64,000 bases of DNA, from assembly GCF_001750285.1 (NCBI RefSeq), contig NZ_MAMP01000012.1:1-64000 (forward strand). Reading direction: 5' to 3'. The notes below the pieces were generated by a model. The model did no database searches. It worked only from the letters and a program-made list of their open reading frames with translations, and was not told the origin of the DNA. Positions 17,648 through 28,473 of this stretch are shown one piece after another. The translations under genes and the position numbers were made by a program. The DNA comes from Domibacillus iocasae. GTDB lineage: Bacteria; Bacillota; Bacilli; Bacillales; Domibacillaceae. Positions within the stretch are counted from its first letter, which is position 1, and each line of letters opens with the position of its first letter.

Positions 17648-18919
17648 TTAAATCGCTTCAGCTACTGGAAGGAGAATAGTAAAGCGAGTACCTTTCCCAA
17701 CTTCGCTGTCCACTTCAATTTCACCCCGCATGGCTTTCACAATGCTGAAGATCACCATTGTTCCAAGTCCAGTCCCTTTTTCTTTTGTTGTATAGTAGGG
17801 GGTTCCTAACCGTTCGATCTGTTCATCCGTCAGGCCAACCCCTGTATCTGCCACTATGATGACTGCCTTACCGTTCACCTTCTGTAACGCAATGACTAAT
17901 TTTCCTCCATCAGGCATCGCTTCAATCGCATTTTTAGTGAGATTAATGAGACATTGATGAAGTTTTTGACTTTCACCTGCAACAGAGACATCTGCGTGCA
18001 GCTGGAGCTCAATACATACATTATTCATCGCAGCAAAAGGTTCAACTACTTTCACAGCATACGTTAATTCTTTCTTTAAATCTAATACCTTAATGTTTTC
18101 TAATGAAGGCCTTGCAAAGGTAAGGTAATCACTAATGGTGGATTCCGCTTTATCCAGCTCACCTACCGCTATATCGATGTAGTTGCTTTTCTCTTTCTCT
18201 GTAAGATCAGGATCTCTTAATAATTGGAGAAATCCCCTTGTAACAGTCAATGGATTTCGTACCTCATGTGAGATACTAGCTGCCATATCGCTGACTGTTT
18301 TTAACTTTTCCAGCTTTCCTATTTCCGCGGCTATAGCCATATCCTTTTTTGCTCTTTCTATAAAATTAACAAATAGGATAGTTCCAGTTATTTGAATACA
18401 TAGAAACAGGGTAAAAGTTGTAAAAGTTCTTATCCCCATTACTTCGGAAAAAAATAAACCGAGTGCAATACCTGTATACAATGCTGAAAAGACAGAAACT
18501 GCTATAACAAGGCGTATTCTTTTTTTTAGATTAACTGTCTTCTCAAAAAAAGGAATCATAAACCAAAGTGAAATAAGTAAAAGAGTACTGCCTGCTAGAT
18601 TGATATAAAAGCCGGAACCACCTAAACTAAATCGGTAAGTAACTAAAATAAGAAATAAAGTAATCGCAACTTTACGACCGCCATAAAAAGCGCCGACTAT
18701 AAAGGGGACATAACGCATATCGATTAACTGGCCCGGGCTAATGTGGATGGAAAATGTCATACATAATACAATCGAACTTCCAGAGGCCAGAATAATTAAA
18801 AATTTATTGGTTATTTGATAAATTTTTTTTTCAATAAATTTAAGATATATGAAGAAAAAAGTAAAAATAAAAAAAATATTTAATAATAAAATTTGAAGAT
18901 CATGAAGTACGTTACTCAT
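17648..18919 (-). CDS. KinB-like sensor histidine kinase
   Basis: 423 aa, the length of KinB. Six predicted membrane helices (about 8-190) form the 5TM LytS/YhcK-type receptor region, seen in IDMRYVPFIVGAFYGGRKVA and SLGGSGFYINLAGS. The cytoplasmic kinase has SISHEVRNPLTVTRGFLQLL with the phospho-His near 217, N-box NLTKNAIEA, DTGVGL and GTGLGT. In B. subtilis KinB phosphorylates Spo0F and starts sporulation. AGAAGGGGG precedes the ATG. It is monocistronic and lacks the KapB lipoprotein gene that follows kinB in B. subtilis. Assigned to the KinB type on architecture; orthology not proven. Confidence 0.88.
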   Translation of the reverse strand: MSNVLHDLQILLLNIFFIFTFFFIYLKFIEKKIYQITNKFLIILASGSSIVLCMTFSIHISPGQLIDMRYVPFIVGAFYGGRKVAITLFLILVTYRFSLGGSGFYINLAGSTLLLISLWFMIPFFEKTVNLKKRIRLVIAVSVFSALYTGIALGLFFSEVMGIRTFTTFTLFLCIQITGTILFVNFIERAKKDMAIAAEIGKLEKLKTVSDMAASISHEVRNPLTVTRGFLQLLRDPDLTEKEKSNYIDIAVGELDKAESTISDYLTFARPSLENIKVLDLKKELTYAVKVVEPFAAMNNVCIELQLHADVSVAGESQKLHQCLINLTKNAIEAMPDGGKLVIALQKVNGKAVIIVADTGVGLTDEQIERLGTPYYTTKEKGTGLGTMVIFSIVKAMRGEIEVDSEVGKGTRFTILLPVAEAI

Positions 18920-19724
18920 GTCTTTTCCCCCTTCTTGCTGTTAGCTTACAATTTATGTATAAATGGAAAAAGTGCTAATCATTTCAAACAAGTATTTCTT
19001 TTTATTCTCCTACAAAAAAAGCTAAAACCCTATTTTTTTCTTTCGACAAATTAAGACAAAAGTTTTGGTGAAAAGTTAAGATGATATTCCGTTTCCAATT
19101 CTATTTATCTGTAATAAACTATGGAACATTATAGCAGCCAGCATTCAAGCCTTTCTTCGGCAACATCATATTTGACACTGAATGTGTAAGCAATACTTCT
19201 AATGACTATTTGCTTGTCATTTGTTAGTTCAAGTCTTTTTTAAGCATAAAATTCGGGATACAAAAGTGCAGGGCAAAGCTATTCGCTTTCCATTTCTGTA
19301 TTCTTAAAAAGAAGAAAGGAAGTGTAAGCTGGTTGTCTGTATGACGCAGTAAAACAAAGCTTATGGGCAAATTCCTGCCATTGCATAGTTGTGGTAAGGT
19401 TTTGATTTAGCATGATGATTGAAAATTGTTCATGCTCAAGATACTGCCTCATTTTCAATTGATAAAAAGAGAATATATGCTCGGGAAAAGTGTACAGTAG
19501 ATCTCTATCTTAAAAAAGGGCAAAATACTGAGAAATAGAAAAACTTTTGAAAAAAGGATAGGTTGGGTGATAAATATTTCAAAAAGGGGAAGCCCAGATC
19601 TATTGCCATTAATCAGTCTTTTTGCTTTTTAAAATGCGTTTTTAAGGTTTCATTCCTTCTTCTAGCAGGAAAAGAATAATAAAATAGTTTGCTAGATTTA
19701 ATATATCTTGAAAGGGGCAGTGAT
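18920..19724. other. 800-bp gap, no gene recognised
   Basis: Low GC with stops in all frames. It must contain promoters for the divergent kinase and subtilase genes. I see no strong hairpin or aptamer. Confidence 0.5.
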
Positions 19725-21935
19725 TTGAAAAACTTTGTATGCAGGGTAATATCTTTCGGTTTGCTGATGACGCTTCACGGAAATCATCCGGTCTTTGCTG
19801 ATAGTAATGAGGAAAAACAAATGGTTATTGTTTTTGATGAGGAAACGAGTGAACAAGAGATGGACAAAACAGTAGAGGGTGTAGACGGTGATGTGACGGA
19901 GGCGTTTGAGCAAGTGTCAGCTGCATCTGTTGAAATACCGGAAGATTCAATTGATGAGCTCAGAAAAGATCCTTCTGTAAAGCATGTGGAAGAAGATATC
20001 CTCATCCACTTGAATCAGCAGGTAGAAGACTGGGGTATTCAGGCCACGAACATACCGGCTGCATGGAATTCCGGTCTCACGGGTCAGGGGGTTAAAGTGG
20101 CGGTTATTGATTCGGGTATCGCGCCGCACAGCGATTTGAGGGTCGCAGGAGGGGTGTCCACGGTTGCCTATACCTCTTCATACAGCGATGACCAAGGCCA
20201 TGGAACACACGTGGCTGGCATAATCGGCGCGCAAAATAACAGCTTTGGGGTAAGAGGGGCTGCTTATGAATCAGAACTTTATGCCGTAAAAGCCTTTAAT
20301 CAAGATGGCGCAGCTTATCTCTCCGATATGATTGAAGGAATCGACTGGTCGATCTCAAATGGAATGGACATCATTAACTTGAGTGCAGGGACGCAAGTTG
20401 ATTCAGTTGTATTACAATCCGTCGTTGACCGGGCCTATACGGAAGGCCTGCTGATTGTTGCGGCTGCCGGAAATGACGGAGCGCCGGATGGATTAGCAGA
20501 TACAGTAGATTTTCCGGCCCGTTATTCGTCGGTTATCGGAGTTGGTGCGGTAGACAGCAATTTTAACCGGGCCTCTTTTTCATCCACAGGACCGGCTGTA
20601 GAGGTAGCTGCTCCCGGTGTAGGAGTATTAAGCACATATACAGGGGACCGGTATGCTTATTTGAGCGGCACTTCCATGGCGGCGCCTTATGTAACTGGGA
20701 AACTTGCTTTATTAAAGCAGGCGTACCCGCGACTTACCAATGAAGAGCTGCGGCAAGTACTGATTGAGCATACGCGGGATCTGGGAGCAGCGGGAAGAGA
20801 TCCATTCTTCGGATATGGCTTCATTCAAGCTTCTTCCTTCACGGAGCCAATAGAATTGGAGGAAGAGAATCCGTTAAACGGCATAACGCTCAGTGAGAAT
20901 TCTTTCTCAGGAGTTCCGGGAGATGCCATTCAGGTTACAGCAGCCGCTACCTTCAAAAACGGCAACGTGCAAAACGTGACGAATGAGGCCACGTGGTCAT
21001 CGGCTAATACTGCTGTTGCGACAGTTGAAGGCGGAAGAATTGTTTTAAATGGCTATGGCAGCACGACAATCACGGTGACGTATGGGGATCAGTCAGCTGT
21101 CTTTATCGTAAACGTCCCAGTTCCTGAGCCAGTGCAGGAAACAAATCCTGTCGTCAAACTTGAAGCGAACCAAACCATTCTATTAGGACAACCGGGAGAT
21201 GTGATCAATGTCACAGCATCAGCTACCTTCAAAAACGGCGATGTGCAAAACGTGACGAATGGGGCAGCATGGTCATCAGCCAACCCGGCTGTCGCGGTGG
21301 TCAAAGGCGGCAGAGTAGAGTTAACCGGCTATGGCAGCACGACGATCATGGTCACCTATGAGGGTCAATCAACAATGATTGTAGTAAACAGTCCAGAACC
21401 ATTACCTGAATCAGAAACAGATATTGATTCTTTCCAAGACGTTTCTTCCTTTTATGCTCCGGCCATAGAGTATTTGGTTCGTAAACAAATTTCCAATGGT
21501 TTATCTCAAACAGAATTCGGTGTTCAAAAGAATATTATTCGTGCAGATGCGGCCATTTGGTTAGCTAAAGAACTGAATTTAAATACAGAAAGAGCACCGG
21601 CATCTGGTTTTGTTGATGTACCTTCAAGAGCAGCAGGGGCAGTGAATGCTTTGAAAGAAGCAGGAATTATCGGGGGGAAAACAGAAACTAGGTTTGGTGC
21701 CTATGACCCACTGACACGCGGGGAAGTCGCCCTTATTTTACAGCGGGCTTACAATCTTTCAGGAGACGGGAGATCCTCTTCTTTTACAGATGTCTCTCCC
21801 CGTTACAAGGCAGCTGTAGATGCGTTGATTGCTAATAATATCACCTATGGTTTGACTGCAACACAATTCGGTGTTTCCCGTAATATAACTCGTGGCCAAC
21901 TGGCCGTTTTCCTTTATCGTTTGTCATCTAAATAA
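19725..21935 (+). CDS. subtilisin-like serine protease with Big_2 and SLH domains
   Basis: AAAGGGG lies 8 nt before an in-frame TTG at 19725, which gives a clean signal peptide (MKNFVCRVISFGLLMTLHG, cleavage after FA). This is preferred to the longer frame. 736 aa in order: I9-type propeptide (about 40-105), S8 catalytic domain with Asp128 (AVIDSG), His157 (GHGTHVAG) and Ser317 (SGTSMAAP), two bacterial Ig-like Big_2 repeats (about 381-465 and 473-555, nearly identical in stretches), then SLH repeats (567-736). SLH binds pyruvylated secondary cell-wall polymer, so this is a surface-anchored protease. It stands alone and ends at a strong terminator. Confidence 0.95.
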   Translation: MKNFVCRVISFGLLMTLHGNHPVFADSNEEKQMVIVFDEETSEQEMDKTVEGVDGDVTEAFEQVSAASVEIPEDSIDELRKDPSVKHVEEDILIHLNQQVEDWGIQATNIPAAWNSGLTGQGVKVAVIDSGIAPHSDLRVAGGVSTVAYTSSYSDDQGHGTHVAGIIGAQNNSFGVRGAAYESELYAVKAFNQDGAAYLSDMIEGIDWSISNGMDIINLSAGTQVDSVVLQSVVDRAYTEGLLIVAAAGNDGAPDGLADTVDFPARYSSVIGVGAVDSNFNRASFSSTGPAVEVAAPGVGVLSTYTGDRYAYLSGTSMAAPYVTGKLALLKQAYPRLTNEELRQVLIEHTRDLGAAGRDPFFGYGFIQASSFTEPIELEEENPLNGITLSENSFSGVPGDAIQVTAAATFKNGNVQNVTNEATWSSANTAVATVEGGRIVLNGYGSTTITVTYGDQSAVFIVNVPVPEPVQETNPVVKLEANQTILLGQPGDVINVTASATFKNGDVQNVTNGAAWSSANPAVAVVKGGRVELTGYGSTTIMVTYEGQSTMIVVNSPEPLPESETDIDSFQDVSSFYAPAIEYLVRKQISNGLSQTEFGVQKNIIRADAAIWLAKELNLNTERAPASGFVDVPSRAAGAVNALKEAGIIGGKTETRFGAYDPLTRGEVALILQRAYNLSGDGRSSSFTDVSPRYKAAVDALIANNITYGLTATQFGVSRNITRGQLAVFLYRLSSK

Positions 21936-21964
21936 TATTATATTCATAGCAGTACCTAAAATTG

Positions 21965-22004
21965 AGCTGACACAAAAGCGTAAATGCTTTTGTGTCAGCT
22001 TTTT
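21965..22004 (+). terminator. strong Rho-independent terminator
   Basis: Perfect 15-bp stem AGCTGACACAAAAGC/GCTTTTGTGTCAGCT, 6-nt loop, T-rich tail. Confidence 0.93.
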
Positions 22005-22447
22005 ATTATTGAATTTTGATAGGGTTAATATCAAGTGAAAAGTTCCGACCCGATGTGCAAGAAGGGGCTTACTCAGAATTGAATTTTTTCCAGCCAGCTT
22101 AAAAGTCGAACTTTTAAAAGAAGAAATATAGATAAAAATGCTTTAGATCAAGAAATTATGCTTAAAAACAGGTGGTCCAAAAATAATTTTACCATAACTG
22201 TGCTAGCAAGCAGAGCCGAACCATAAGAGAGAAGTGGAGAAGCCTGGTGGAAACGAGGCTTCTCTCTCAGATTGTTGGAGAGTGATTTACGGTTTCTATA
22301 TAACCTTAATAGTAGACCTCACTAAAATATCGAGATACTTTTGGGGGATAAACTTTACTCCTTAGGATCTTGCTGCTCATTAGAAGTAAAACAGCGGTTA
22401 AAAAGACTAAGTTATTCTAATTTGCGGATAGACATTAAAAAATATAT
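22005..22447. other. intergenic with one hairpin, no gene recognised
   Basis: GAGAAGCCT/AGGCTTCTC (22237-22264) forms a 9-bp hairpin without a T run. Nothing else is recognisable. Confidence 0.45.
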
Positions 22448-23830
22448 TCATTTTTTTAGGTAGTCAATGAAGTCTTCAAATGCTTCATCTTCACCCCCGG
22501 TTTTAAAATACACAATATCATTTGGCTGCAGCAGCTTGTCAAAATAATTTATTATATCCTGGGGTTCAGATGAATGATAAACGTCTTGTTTATTCATTCC
22601 GAATGCAACCGCAGCTGTCCCTATATCTTTAGCCAAAGAGCCTTTTGTAATCAGTTTGTCTAATCCTAACTGGTACACTAATTTTCCCGCTTTTTCATAC
22701 TCTGCATCTGCATAATCACCAAGTGCAGCTATTCTTCCTAAAACAGCTATTTTTCTTTGGTATGGCAATGGAATTTTCTGGAGAGTCCGTAATCCGCTTT
22801 CTAAAGAAGTTGGATTTGACTTCCATGTATCATCAATAATAGTTATTTCATTCCGTCCTTCGATAAGTTGAAAATGAGATTTTAAAGGTGAAAAGGAGAT
22901 CAGCCTTTTTATTGCGATATGAATGTCAATTCCCAATTCCGCAGCTACTGCAATAGAAGCGACCGCATTGTATACATTATGGCTTCCCAACCCTGGAACA
23001 ACCCCTTTAAACACCTTATCATCATAGGCTACTTTAAATTTCATGTTGTTTTTGTCAAAATGAATATCTTTTATTTGAAATTGTGCATTCTTACTTTTGC
23101 CAAATGTCACGATTTTTCCTCGATAGTCAGAGAAATCCATAGATGAAATGTGTTCATCATCCAGATTAATAATTAAGGTCCCTTTATAACCAAGACCTTG
23201 TATTAACTTTGCTTTTTCTGCTTTATAATTTTCAAATAGACGGATTTTATCTGTGTGGTCCACACCAATCATCGTTATGACACCGATAGTGGGGAAAAAG
23301 TAATTGCATGCTTCCATCATGTCCCCGCGCACTGATACAGCCGTTTCAATGACAGCAACATCTGTGTTTTCATCAATTCCCAATAGATAGGGAAGATGAA
23401 AGCAGCCAGCGTTTTTACTTGAAATTGTAGCTTGAACGGTAAAATCTTTTTGGAGAATATGTTTGAGCATTTCTTTAGTAGTTGTTTTGCCACAAGTACC
23501 GGTAATGGCTACAACAGGGATGTTAAACATATGCCGGTAATAAGAAGTGAAATTCAGGAAAGCTTTCTTCACATCGGCAACCATTATAATTTGATCTCGA
23601 TTTAATTTTTCCATATTTAAAAAGGGCTCTTCTGTCACTATATAGAAGTGGTGATGTTTTTTTAAACGTTCACCATCCAGTTTCCAGCCTTTTTTCACAC
23701 GGAAATAAACCGTGTTATTGTCTGCCTCATAAAGTTCACGAGTCACATTTACAATGGGCACGCTAGTTTGTGCTTTATTTGGCTTCATGCCCATTGCCTG
23801 CAAAATGTCCTCTAATAGAAGAGTTTTCAT
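22448..23830 (-). CDS. MurF-like Mur ligase, divergent paralogue
   Basis: AAAGGGAG 7 nt upstream fixes the start at ATG 23830 rather than the longer frame, giving 460 aa, the MurF length. It has the ATP loop GTCGKTTTKE, a central-domain stretch SSKNAGCFHLPYLLGID and ETAVSVRGDM (MurF has T-N-N and E-G-GE at these places), the nucleotide motif NLDDEH, and DDTWKSNPTS where MurF has DDxYNANPxS. The altered substrate-side motifs and lack of ddl or mur neighbours suggest a paralogue joining another amino acid or peptide. It may not be the housekeeping MurF. Monocistronic. Family sure, substrate unknown. Confidence 0.8.
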   Translation of the reverse strand: MKTLLLEDILQAMGMKPNKAQTSVPIVNVTRELYEADNNTVYFRVKKGWKLDGERLKKHHHFYIVTEEPFLNMEKLNRDQIIMVADVKKAFLNFTSYYRHMFNIPVVAITGTCGKTTTKEMLKHILQKDFTVQATISSKNAGCFHLPYLLGIDENTDVAVIETAVSVRGDMMEACNYFFPTIGVITMIGVDHTDKIRLFENYKAEKAKLIQGLGYKGTLIINLDDEHISSMDFSDYRGKIVTFGKSKNAQFQIKDIHFDKNNMKFKVAYDDKVFKGVVPGLGSHNVYNAVASIAVAAELGIDIHIAIKRLISFSPLKSHFQLIEGRNEITIIDDTWKSNPTSLESGLRTLQKIPLPYQRKIAVLGRIAALGDYADAEYEKAGKLVYQLGLDKLITKGSLAKDIGTAAVAFGMNKQDVYHSSEPQDIINYFDKLLQPNDIVYFKTGGEDEAFEDFIDYLKK

Positions 23831-24171
23831 GCTATCGCTCCCTTTCAGTACTGAATGTTCAGGAACACTTTCACCAGCCTTTTTTTTATCATTCAAATCA
23901 AGGTGTTATTTTCATAAAAACAGTACTGCTCTATAATGTAGAGGAGTCTGCAGGTGGTTAGTCTTTATAATTGTCATCGTAAGCATGATAAAAGGAGCGC
24001 CCAGCATTCAAACGTTGGCTGAATTTTTAAAAGGCGAAATAAATCCTTTTTCTCTTAACAATACATTTACATTATTACTACAGGTTAGAGTGATACATTC
24101 CTTGAAAAATTAGAAAAGTAAATGTTGAAAAGGCACGGACTTAAAACATTAAATAATAAAGTGACCATTAA

Positions 24172-24585
24172 AAATTTATTGATGATAATCATACATTGAG
24201 GCCAAGCCAGAATTATTGGAGCAGGGTATTCAAGATAAGCCGTTCAACATGATCAGTGAAGTGAAATTTGTCATTCAGTGGATAATGGCCGGCCGGAATC
24301 AAGAGGCAAGATGCCGAGCTGATCGAACAGGGACTTATACATTGGATATGAAATTGATTGAAGCGATTGTTCCGGATTGAATGGCTAGTGAAGAACGGAA
24401 GCTAACTACAGATGAGCAATGGTTTTTAACAGATATGATGGCTGATTTAACAAAGAGGAAAGAAGATGTTTTTAAATTAGTTAAGGCAGAGAGGGATTGA
24501 CGTTTGAATATACAGCGGAATTACTTGGGGTCACAAAATCATCTGTCCAGACATATTTAGAAGGAGTAGAAAATGAAATAGAATA
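24172..24585 (+). pseudogene. degraded prophage sigma-factor-like regulator, copy 1
   Basis: Broken frames read EAKPELLEQGIQDK, FVIQWIMAGRNQEAR, then LIEAIVPD, LTTDEQWFL, and finally LTFEYTAELLGVTKSSVQTYLEGVENEI. The last is an HTH like sigma region 4, found in phage late-gene regulators of Bacillus. The copy at 52370-52840 matches along its length. Several stops and shifts; dead. The remaining gap sequence up to 25073 shows no gene. Confidence 0.65.
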
Positions 24586-24876
24586 TTTTCCTTATTTATG
24601 AAGGGAAATACTTTATTGGAATTAATAAGGAATTATTAAAAGATACGACTCGAACAAGTAAAAAGACGAAACAAAAAGGGATGTGTTTATCTAAAAAGGT
24701 TGTGACATCACAGGATAAACAAAATTGATAAGACAGATATTGGGGAGCTTTTCAAACGTTTTTATGAAACGATTCATTCAATTCAGGAGTTTATTAGATG
24801 AGAGAATGAAAGGCCATAACTGTTACAATCATACAAAGTACAATAAGCCGTACCAGAAATAGCAGTAAACCAAACA

Positions 24877-24916
24877 AAAAAACACGCTGAATTTATATTC
24901 CTTCAGCGTGTTTTTT
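24877..24916. terminator. bidirectional Rho-independent terminator
   Basis: 15-bp stem with A run before and T run after (ACACGCTGAA/TTCAGCGTGT), 10-nt loop. It can serve the minus-strand hydroxylase gene and any plus-strand readthrough. Confidence 0.88.
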
Positions 24917-25073
24917 CTTTAATCCGCTTCTTTTTATAACGTATATTCCCCTCATTTCCTTATGTTGATCCCTGGATGCTTCTTTTAACGTTTTGAAAAA
25001 AAGATTTCGAACCGGATTATTGAAGAATTCCCATATCATAAAAGAGCAAGAGAATAATGATACATAACGCCCA

Positions 25074-25727
25074 TCACAATTTTTGCCTTCTCATCCATTG
25101 TGTTGCAATCCACTTTTCTCCAATTATAACTGGTGCTCCACCATGTAAAGTTAGTTCGTTTACATTTTTATCAGTATAGAAATATTCAAAATACACCGCC
25201 ATTCCCTTTTGAGGGGATACTGAAAAATTTAGTTTTGGAAAAAAGGTTTCTCCCCCTTGTTCTACGTCATTTAAGTACATGACGAGTGTGCTAATTCTAT
25301 TATTTTTTGCTGCGTTGCTTGTGGGTGAAAAAAAATCAAAATGAGCTTTATACTCTTGGCCAGGAGTGTAGTTAAGAATTTGAATACCATCCCCATGTTC
25401 AATGGGTATATTCATAATAGATGATATTCTTTTTTCAACTTTGGTAATGATATCGTTTTCATTTTCTTGAAAAAACATGCCGCTGCTTGTTCTTATCTCA
25501 TTTACTTCCCGTGTGGTTCCAATTTTTGAACGCTTTATTTTGTCTTTTGACAATGTGATTAATTCGTCACATTCTTCGTCACTCAAAACATTTCCTAAAA
25601 TGATTATTAAGGGTTCTTCTAATCGGGCAATGATTTTAATTTCTCTATCTTCGGTTTGAATATTATTTCCAGTGTGATTAAAAATAGTTTGTTCTTTAAT
25701 GGTTGATTGTTCACTATCTGTTATCAA
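25074..25727 (-). CDS. prolyl 4-hydroxylase-type 2OG-Fe(II) dioxygenase
   Basis: 217 aa starting at TTG, with GGGGCGG about 8 nt upstream. The C-terminal half is a P4Hc domain: Fe ligands His129 and Asp131 in HFD, His195 in TLHGG, and Lys205 in GEKWIATQW to bind 2-oxoglutarate. QGGETFFP is the typical strand between them. Close in kind to the B. anthracis P4H. It would hydroxylate prolyl or other residues using O2 and 2-oxoglutarate in the cytoplasm. Target unknown (collagen-like or ribosomal/EF-Tu proteins in known cases). Monocistronic. Confidence 0.92.
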   Translation of the reverse strand: MITDSEQSTIKEQTIFNHTGNNIQTEDREIKIIARLEEPLIIILGNVLSDEECDELITLSKDKIKRSKIGTTREVNEIRTSSGMFFQENENDIITKVEKRISSIMNIPIEHGDGIQILNYTPGQEYKAHFDFFSPTSNAAKNNRISTLVMYLNDVEQGGETFFPKLNFSVSPQKGMAVYFEYFYTDKNVNELTLHGGAPVIIGEKWIATQWMRRQKL

Positions 25728-26221
25728 CTTTCATCCGCCCCTTAAAAGATTTAATTTTCAGAATAATTTATTGGTGTTTTCTCTGTAGACGATTACCTGT
25801 TATAACTATATCATAAATTTAGTTTAAATTTCCAAATTGTTGTAACACAAACTAAAAATAATACGCTCTCGTTAAAGGAAGGCATATAAGCCCAACCCGC
25901 GCGGCTATAAAATGATGATGCATTTTCAAATTGCCGTTTTGCATCCGCACGGATTGGTGCAACGATGATTATTTCTAAAGAACTGGCAGAAAAAGCGGGG
26001 ATATATCCTAAACTTGAATCTATATAACTCAACTTTTGTACCTGGAAAATAAATTCTATTCGCTGGCTGTATTAAGCTTATGGTCTATCGTTTATAGGGC
26101 TTGACCCACCATGAAACATGAAAAAACACCTCATTCTCTGGTATAGTGTAATGGACTAGAAAACACTACCATATATAATAGCGAAAATTAGATGGCAGCG
26201 GTTCATTGGTAATGGCGAATC
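25728..26221. other. intergenic, weak coding trace only
   Basis: A minus-strand frame at 25811-26032 (GYIPAFSASSLEIIIVAPIR, then ADAKRQFENASSFYSRAGW) looks more protein-like than random but has no start, ribosome binding site or family I can name. Probably a fragment. Confidence 0.35.
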
Positions 26222-26268
26222 AAAGCCTTAATCCTTGCAAGAAGCTGGGTTAAGACCTTGGCTTTTTT
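26222..26268 (+). terminator. probable Rho-independent terminator
   Basis: AAAGCC..TTAATCC pairs with GGGTTAA..GGCTTTTTT around a loop. No clear gene precedes it. Confidence 0.55.
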
Positions 26269-26404
26269 GTGTTCCTGTGGCCTTGTGGATGAACTTCTCA
26301 CTTTTTGCCAGCTTTTAAATAGCTTATAATTATCAGATAATAGTAGATATTTTAATCTATAAGTAATTGTAGTACACTATGATATGGGTATAATTGAAAC
26401 AGTA

Positions 26405-26472
26405 AAGGTGTGTGACTAGGTCGCGCCTTGGCTTTATGTGGCGCCTGAGCAGGAGCGCCTGCATTCTTTTTG
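26405..26472 (+). promoter_or_regulatory. GC-rich leader hairpins before mqo, possible attenuator
   Basis: In an AT-rich leader, GCGCC/GGCGC elements occur three times. The last, GGCGCCT-GAGC-AGGAGCGCC, is followed by a T-rich tail 31 nt before mqo, so it can act as a terminator. The earlier CGCGCC could pair alternatively with it. An attenuation device is inferred; the ligand or trigger is unknown. Confidence 0.45.
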
Positions 26473-26502
26473 CAAATTTTATGGTATAAGGGGATGGTAA
26501 AA

Positions 26503-28005
26503 ATGAGCAACAGAGAAACGAAAACAGACGTCATCTTAATTGGTGCCGGAATCATGAGTGCGACTTTGGGGACACTTTTGAAAGAATTAGTACCGGACTG
26601 GAAAATTGCAGTATTTGAGAAGCTCTCAAAAGCAGGAGAGGAAAGTTCAAACGAATGGAATAATGCGGGAACGGGGCATGCGGCGCTGTGCGAGCTTAAC
26701 TACACGACTGAAAAGCCGGACGGATCTGTAGACATTAGTAAAGCGATAAACATTAATGAACAGTTTCAAGTTTCAATGCAGTTTTGGTCTTATCTTGTAA
26801 ACAGCAAGCTGATACATAATCCACAGGAATTTATTATGCCGTTGCCTCATATGAGTTTAGTACAAGGGGAACAAAATGTAACATTTTTAAAGAAACGTTT
26901 TGAAGCGCTGTCAAATAATCCGCTGTTCCAAGGTATGGAATTTTCCGATGATCCGGAAAAGCTGATGGAATGGATTCCACTTATTATGCAAGACCGCACA
27001 GCGAATGAACCGATAGCGGCAACAAAAATCGACTCTGGAACGGATGTAAACTTTGGCTCTTTAACGCGCATGTTGTTTGACCACTTAGAGAGTCAAAATG
27101 TCGATATAAACTACAAACAGAGTGTTCAAGATATTAAACGTACGAGTGACGGCTTGTGGGAATTGAAAGTACGCAATCTCGATAGCGGTATTATCGAACG
27201 CCATACTGCAAAATTCGTCTTTATCGGAGGAGGCGGAGGAAGCCTGCATTTATTGCAAAAATCCGGTATCCCTGAAGGAAAGCATATGGGAGGATTTCCG
27301 GTAAGCGGAATTTTTATGGTGTGCAAAAATCCGGATGTTGTCGCGCAGCATCATGCAAAAGTATACGGAAAAGCGAAGGTCGGTGCTCCGCCAATGTCTG
27401 TTCCGCATCTTGACACACGATTTATCGACAATCAAAAATCGCTGCTGTTTGGACCGTTTGCCGGCTTCTCACCAAAGTTTTTGAAAACCGGTTCACTGTT
27501 TGATTTGGTCACGTCCGTAAAACCAGATAATCTCTTAACCATGCTGTCGGCAGGGGCCAAAAATATGTCATTGACAAACTACCTAGTCCAACAAGTGATG
27601 TTATCAAAAGAAAAGCGCATGGAAGAGCTGCGTGAGTTTATCCCCAGCGCCAAAAGCGAGGATTGGGATTTTGTAATAGCGGGCCAGCGTGTGCAAGTGA
27701 TCAAAGATACGGAAGCTGGCGGCAAAGGAACGCTTCAATTTGGTACAGAAGTTGTTAGTGCCGCTGATGGTTCAATCGCAGCATTGCTCGGTGCTTCTCC
27801 AGGTGCTTCTACCGCCGTTCACGTCATGCTTGAAGTCATAACAAAATGCTTCCCTGAACACGTGAAAGAGTGGGAACCGAAAATGAAAGAAATGATTCCT
27901 TCTTATGGCGTGTCACTAATGGAAAATCCAGAGCTTCTGCACGAAATTCATACTTTAACAGCGCAGACGCTTGGTCTAAGTGAAAAAAAACCGGCCTTTA
28001 GTTAA
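26503..28005 (+). CDS. mqo: malate:quinone oxidoreductase
   Basis: AAGGGGATGG 6 nt before ATG 26503 fixes the start, giving 500 aa, the normal Mqo length. The FAD-binding Rossmann motif is at the N-terminus ([18 protein letters not shown]). Family blocks include [60 protein letters not shown] and GASPGAS. It oxidises malate to oxaloacetate and passes electrons to menaquinone at the inner membrane face as a peripheral protein. Single gene, possibly under leader control (26405-26472). Confidence 0.97.
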   Translation: MSNRETKTDVILIGAGIMSATLGTLLKELVPDWKIAVFEKLSKAGEESSNEWNNAGTGHAALCELNYTTEKPDGSVDISKAININEQFQVSMQFWSYLVNSKLIHNPQEFIMPLPHMSLVQGEQNVTFLKKRFEALSNNPLFQGMEFSDDPEKLMEWIPLIMQDRTANEPIAATKIDSGTDVNFGSLTRMLFDHLESQNVDINYKQSVQDIKRTSDGLWELKVRNLDSGIIERHTAKFVFIGGGGGSLHLLQKSGIPEGKHMGGFPVSGIFMVCKNPDVVAQHHAKVYGKAKVGAPPMSVPHLDTRFIDNQKSLLFGPFAGFSPKFLKTGSLFDLVTSVKPDNLLTMLSAGAKNMSLTNYLVQQVMLSKEKRMEELREFIPSAKSEDWDFVIAGQRVQVIKDTEAGGKGTLQFGTEVVSAADGSIAALLGASPGASTAVHVMLEVITKCFPEHVKEWEPKMKEMIPSYGVSLMENPELLHEIHTLTAQTLGLSEKKPAFS

Positions 28006-28357
28006 TTATTTGGATGTAGAAGCAAAGGTATTGAATGAAAAAGTTTAAGCAACATTTTTTATTAATGGACAATCGTTTCTATTATCGGCGCCTTTTCAAA
28101 CCGACAGACATTCTCTATAAGACCGATCTATGCGTGCCAAAATAAGGTGGTAGTTGGAAGAGTGGATGCCAGAACAAATCGGTAATCATCCTTGCATTTA
28201 TAAGAAACGCACCAGCCTAAACAGTCCTGTTTTCTAAAGTAAGGATCTTTTTTCAACCTATATATCTTTGGATTGAAGGCTCTTTTTTCAAAATTCGCAG
28301 TTAGAGAGGCTGCAGTGAACCGTATTACAAATAGCGGCAAGTTTCTTATTGCAAAAT
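28006..28357. other. intergenic, no gene recognised
   Basis: The open minus-strand frame here (28128-28373) has no ribosome binding site and runs into the terminator, so I do not accept it. Confidence 0.5.
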
Positions 28358-28390
28358 AAAAGGCCGACTGCAATCAGCAGTCGGCCTTTT
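28358..28390. terminator. bidirectional Rho-independent terminator
   Basis: 14-bp stem AAAAGGCCGACTGC/GCAGTCGGCCTTTT with a 5-nt loop, between the convergent mqo and dehydrogenase genes. Confidence 0.92.
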
Positions 28391-28473
28391 ATTTATTTCC
28401 CATTGCAATAGTCGTATCACCGATTTATCGAGCAAAGGAATTCTATTATTTTGTACTTTCCACAAACAGGTTT

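Noticed and set aside
19140-19400. possible seventh c-di-GMP aptamer (GGCAAAGCTA)
   Set aside because: Only isolated words match; no GNRA hairpin and no closing GGGTTGCC-like strand could be found.
28128-28373. 81-aa minus-strand ORF
   Set aside because: No start signal and it overlaps the mqo/dehydrogenase terminator.
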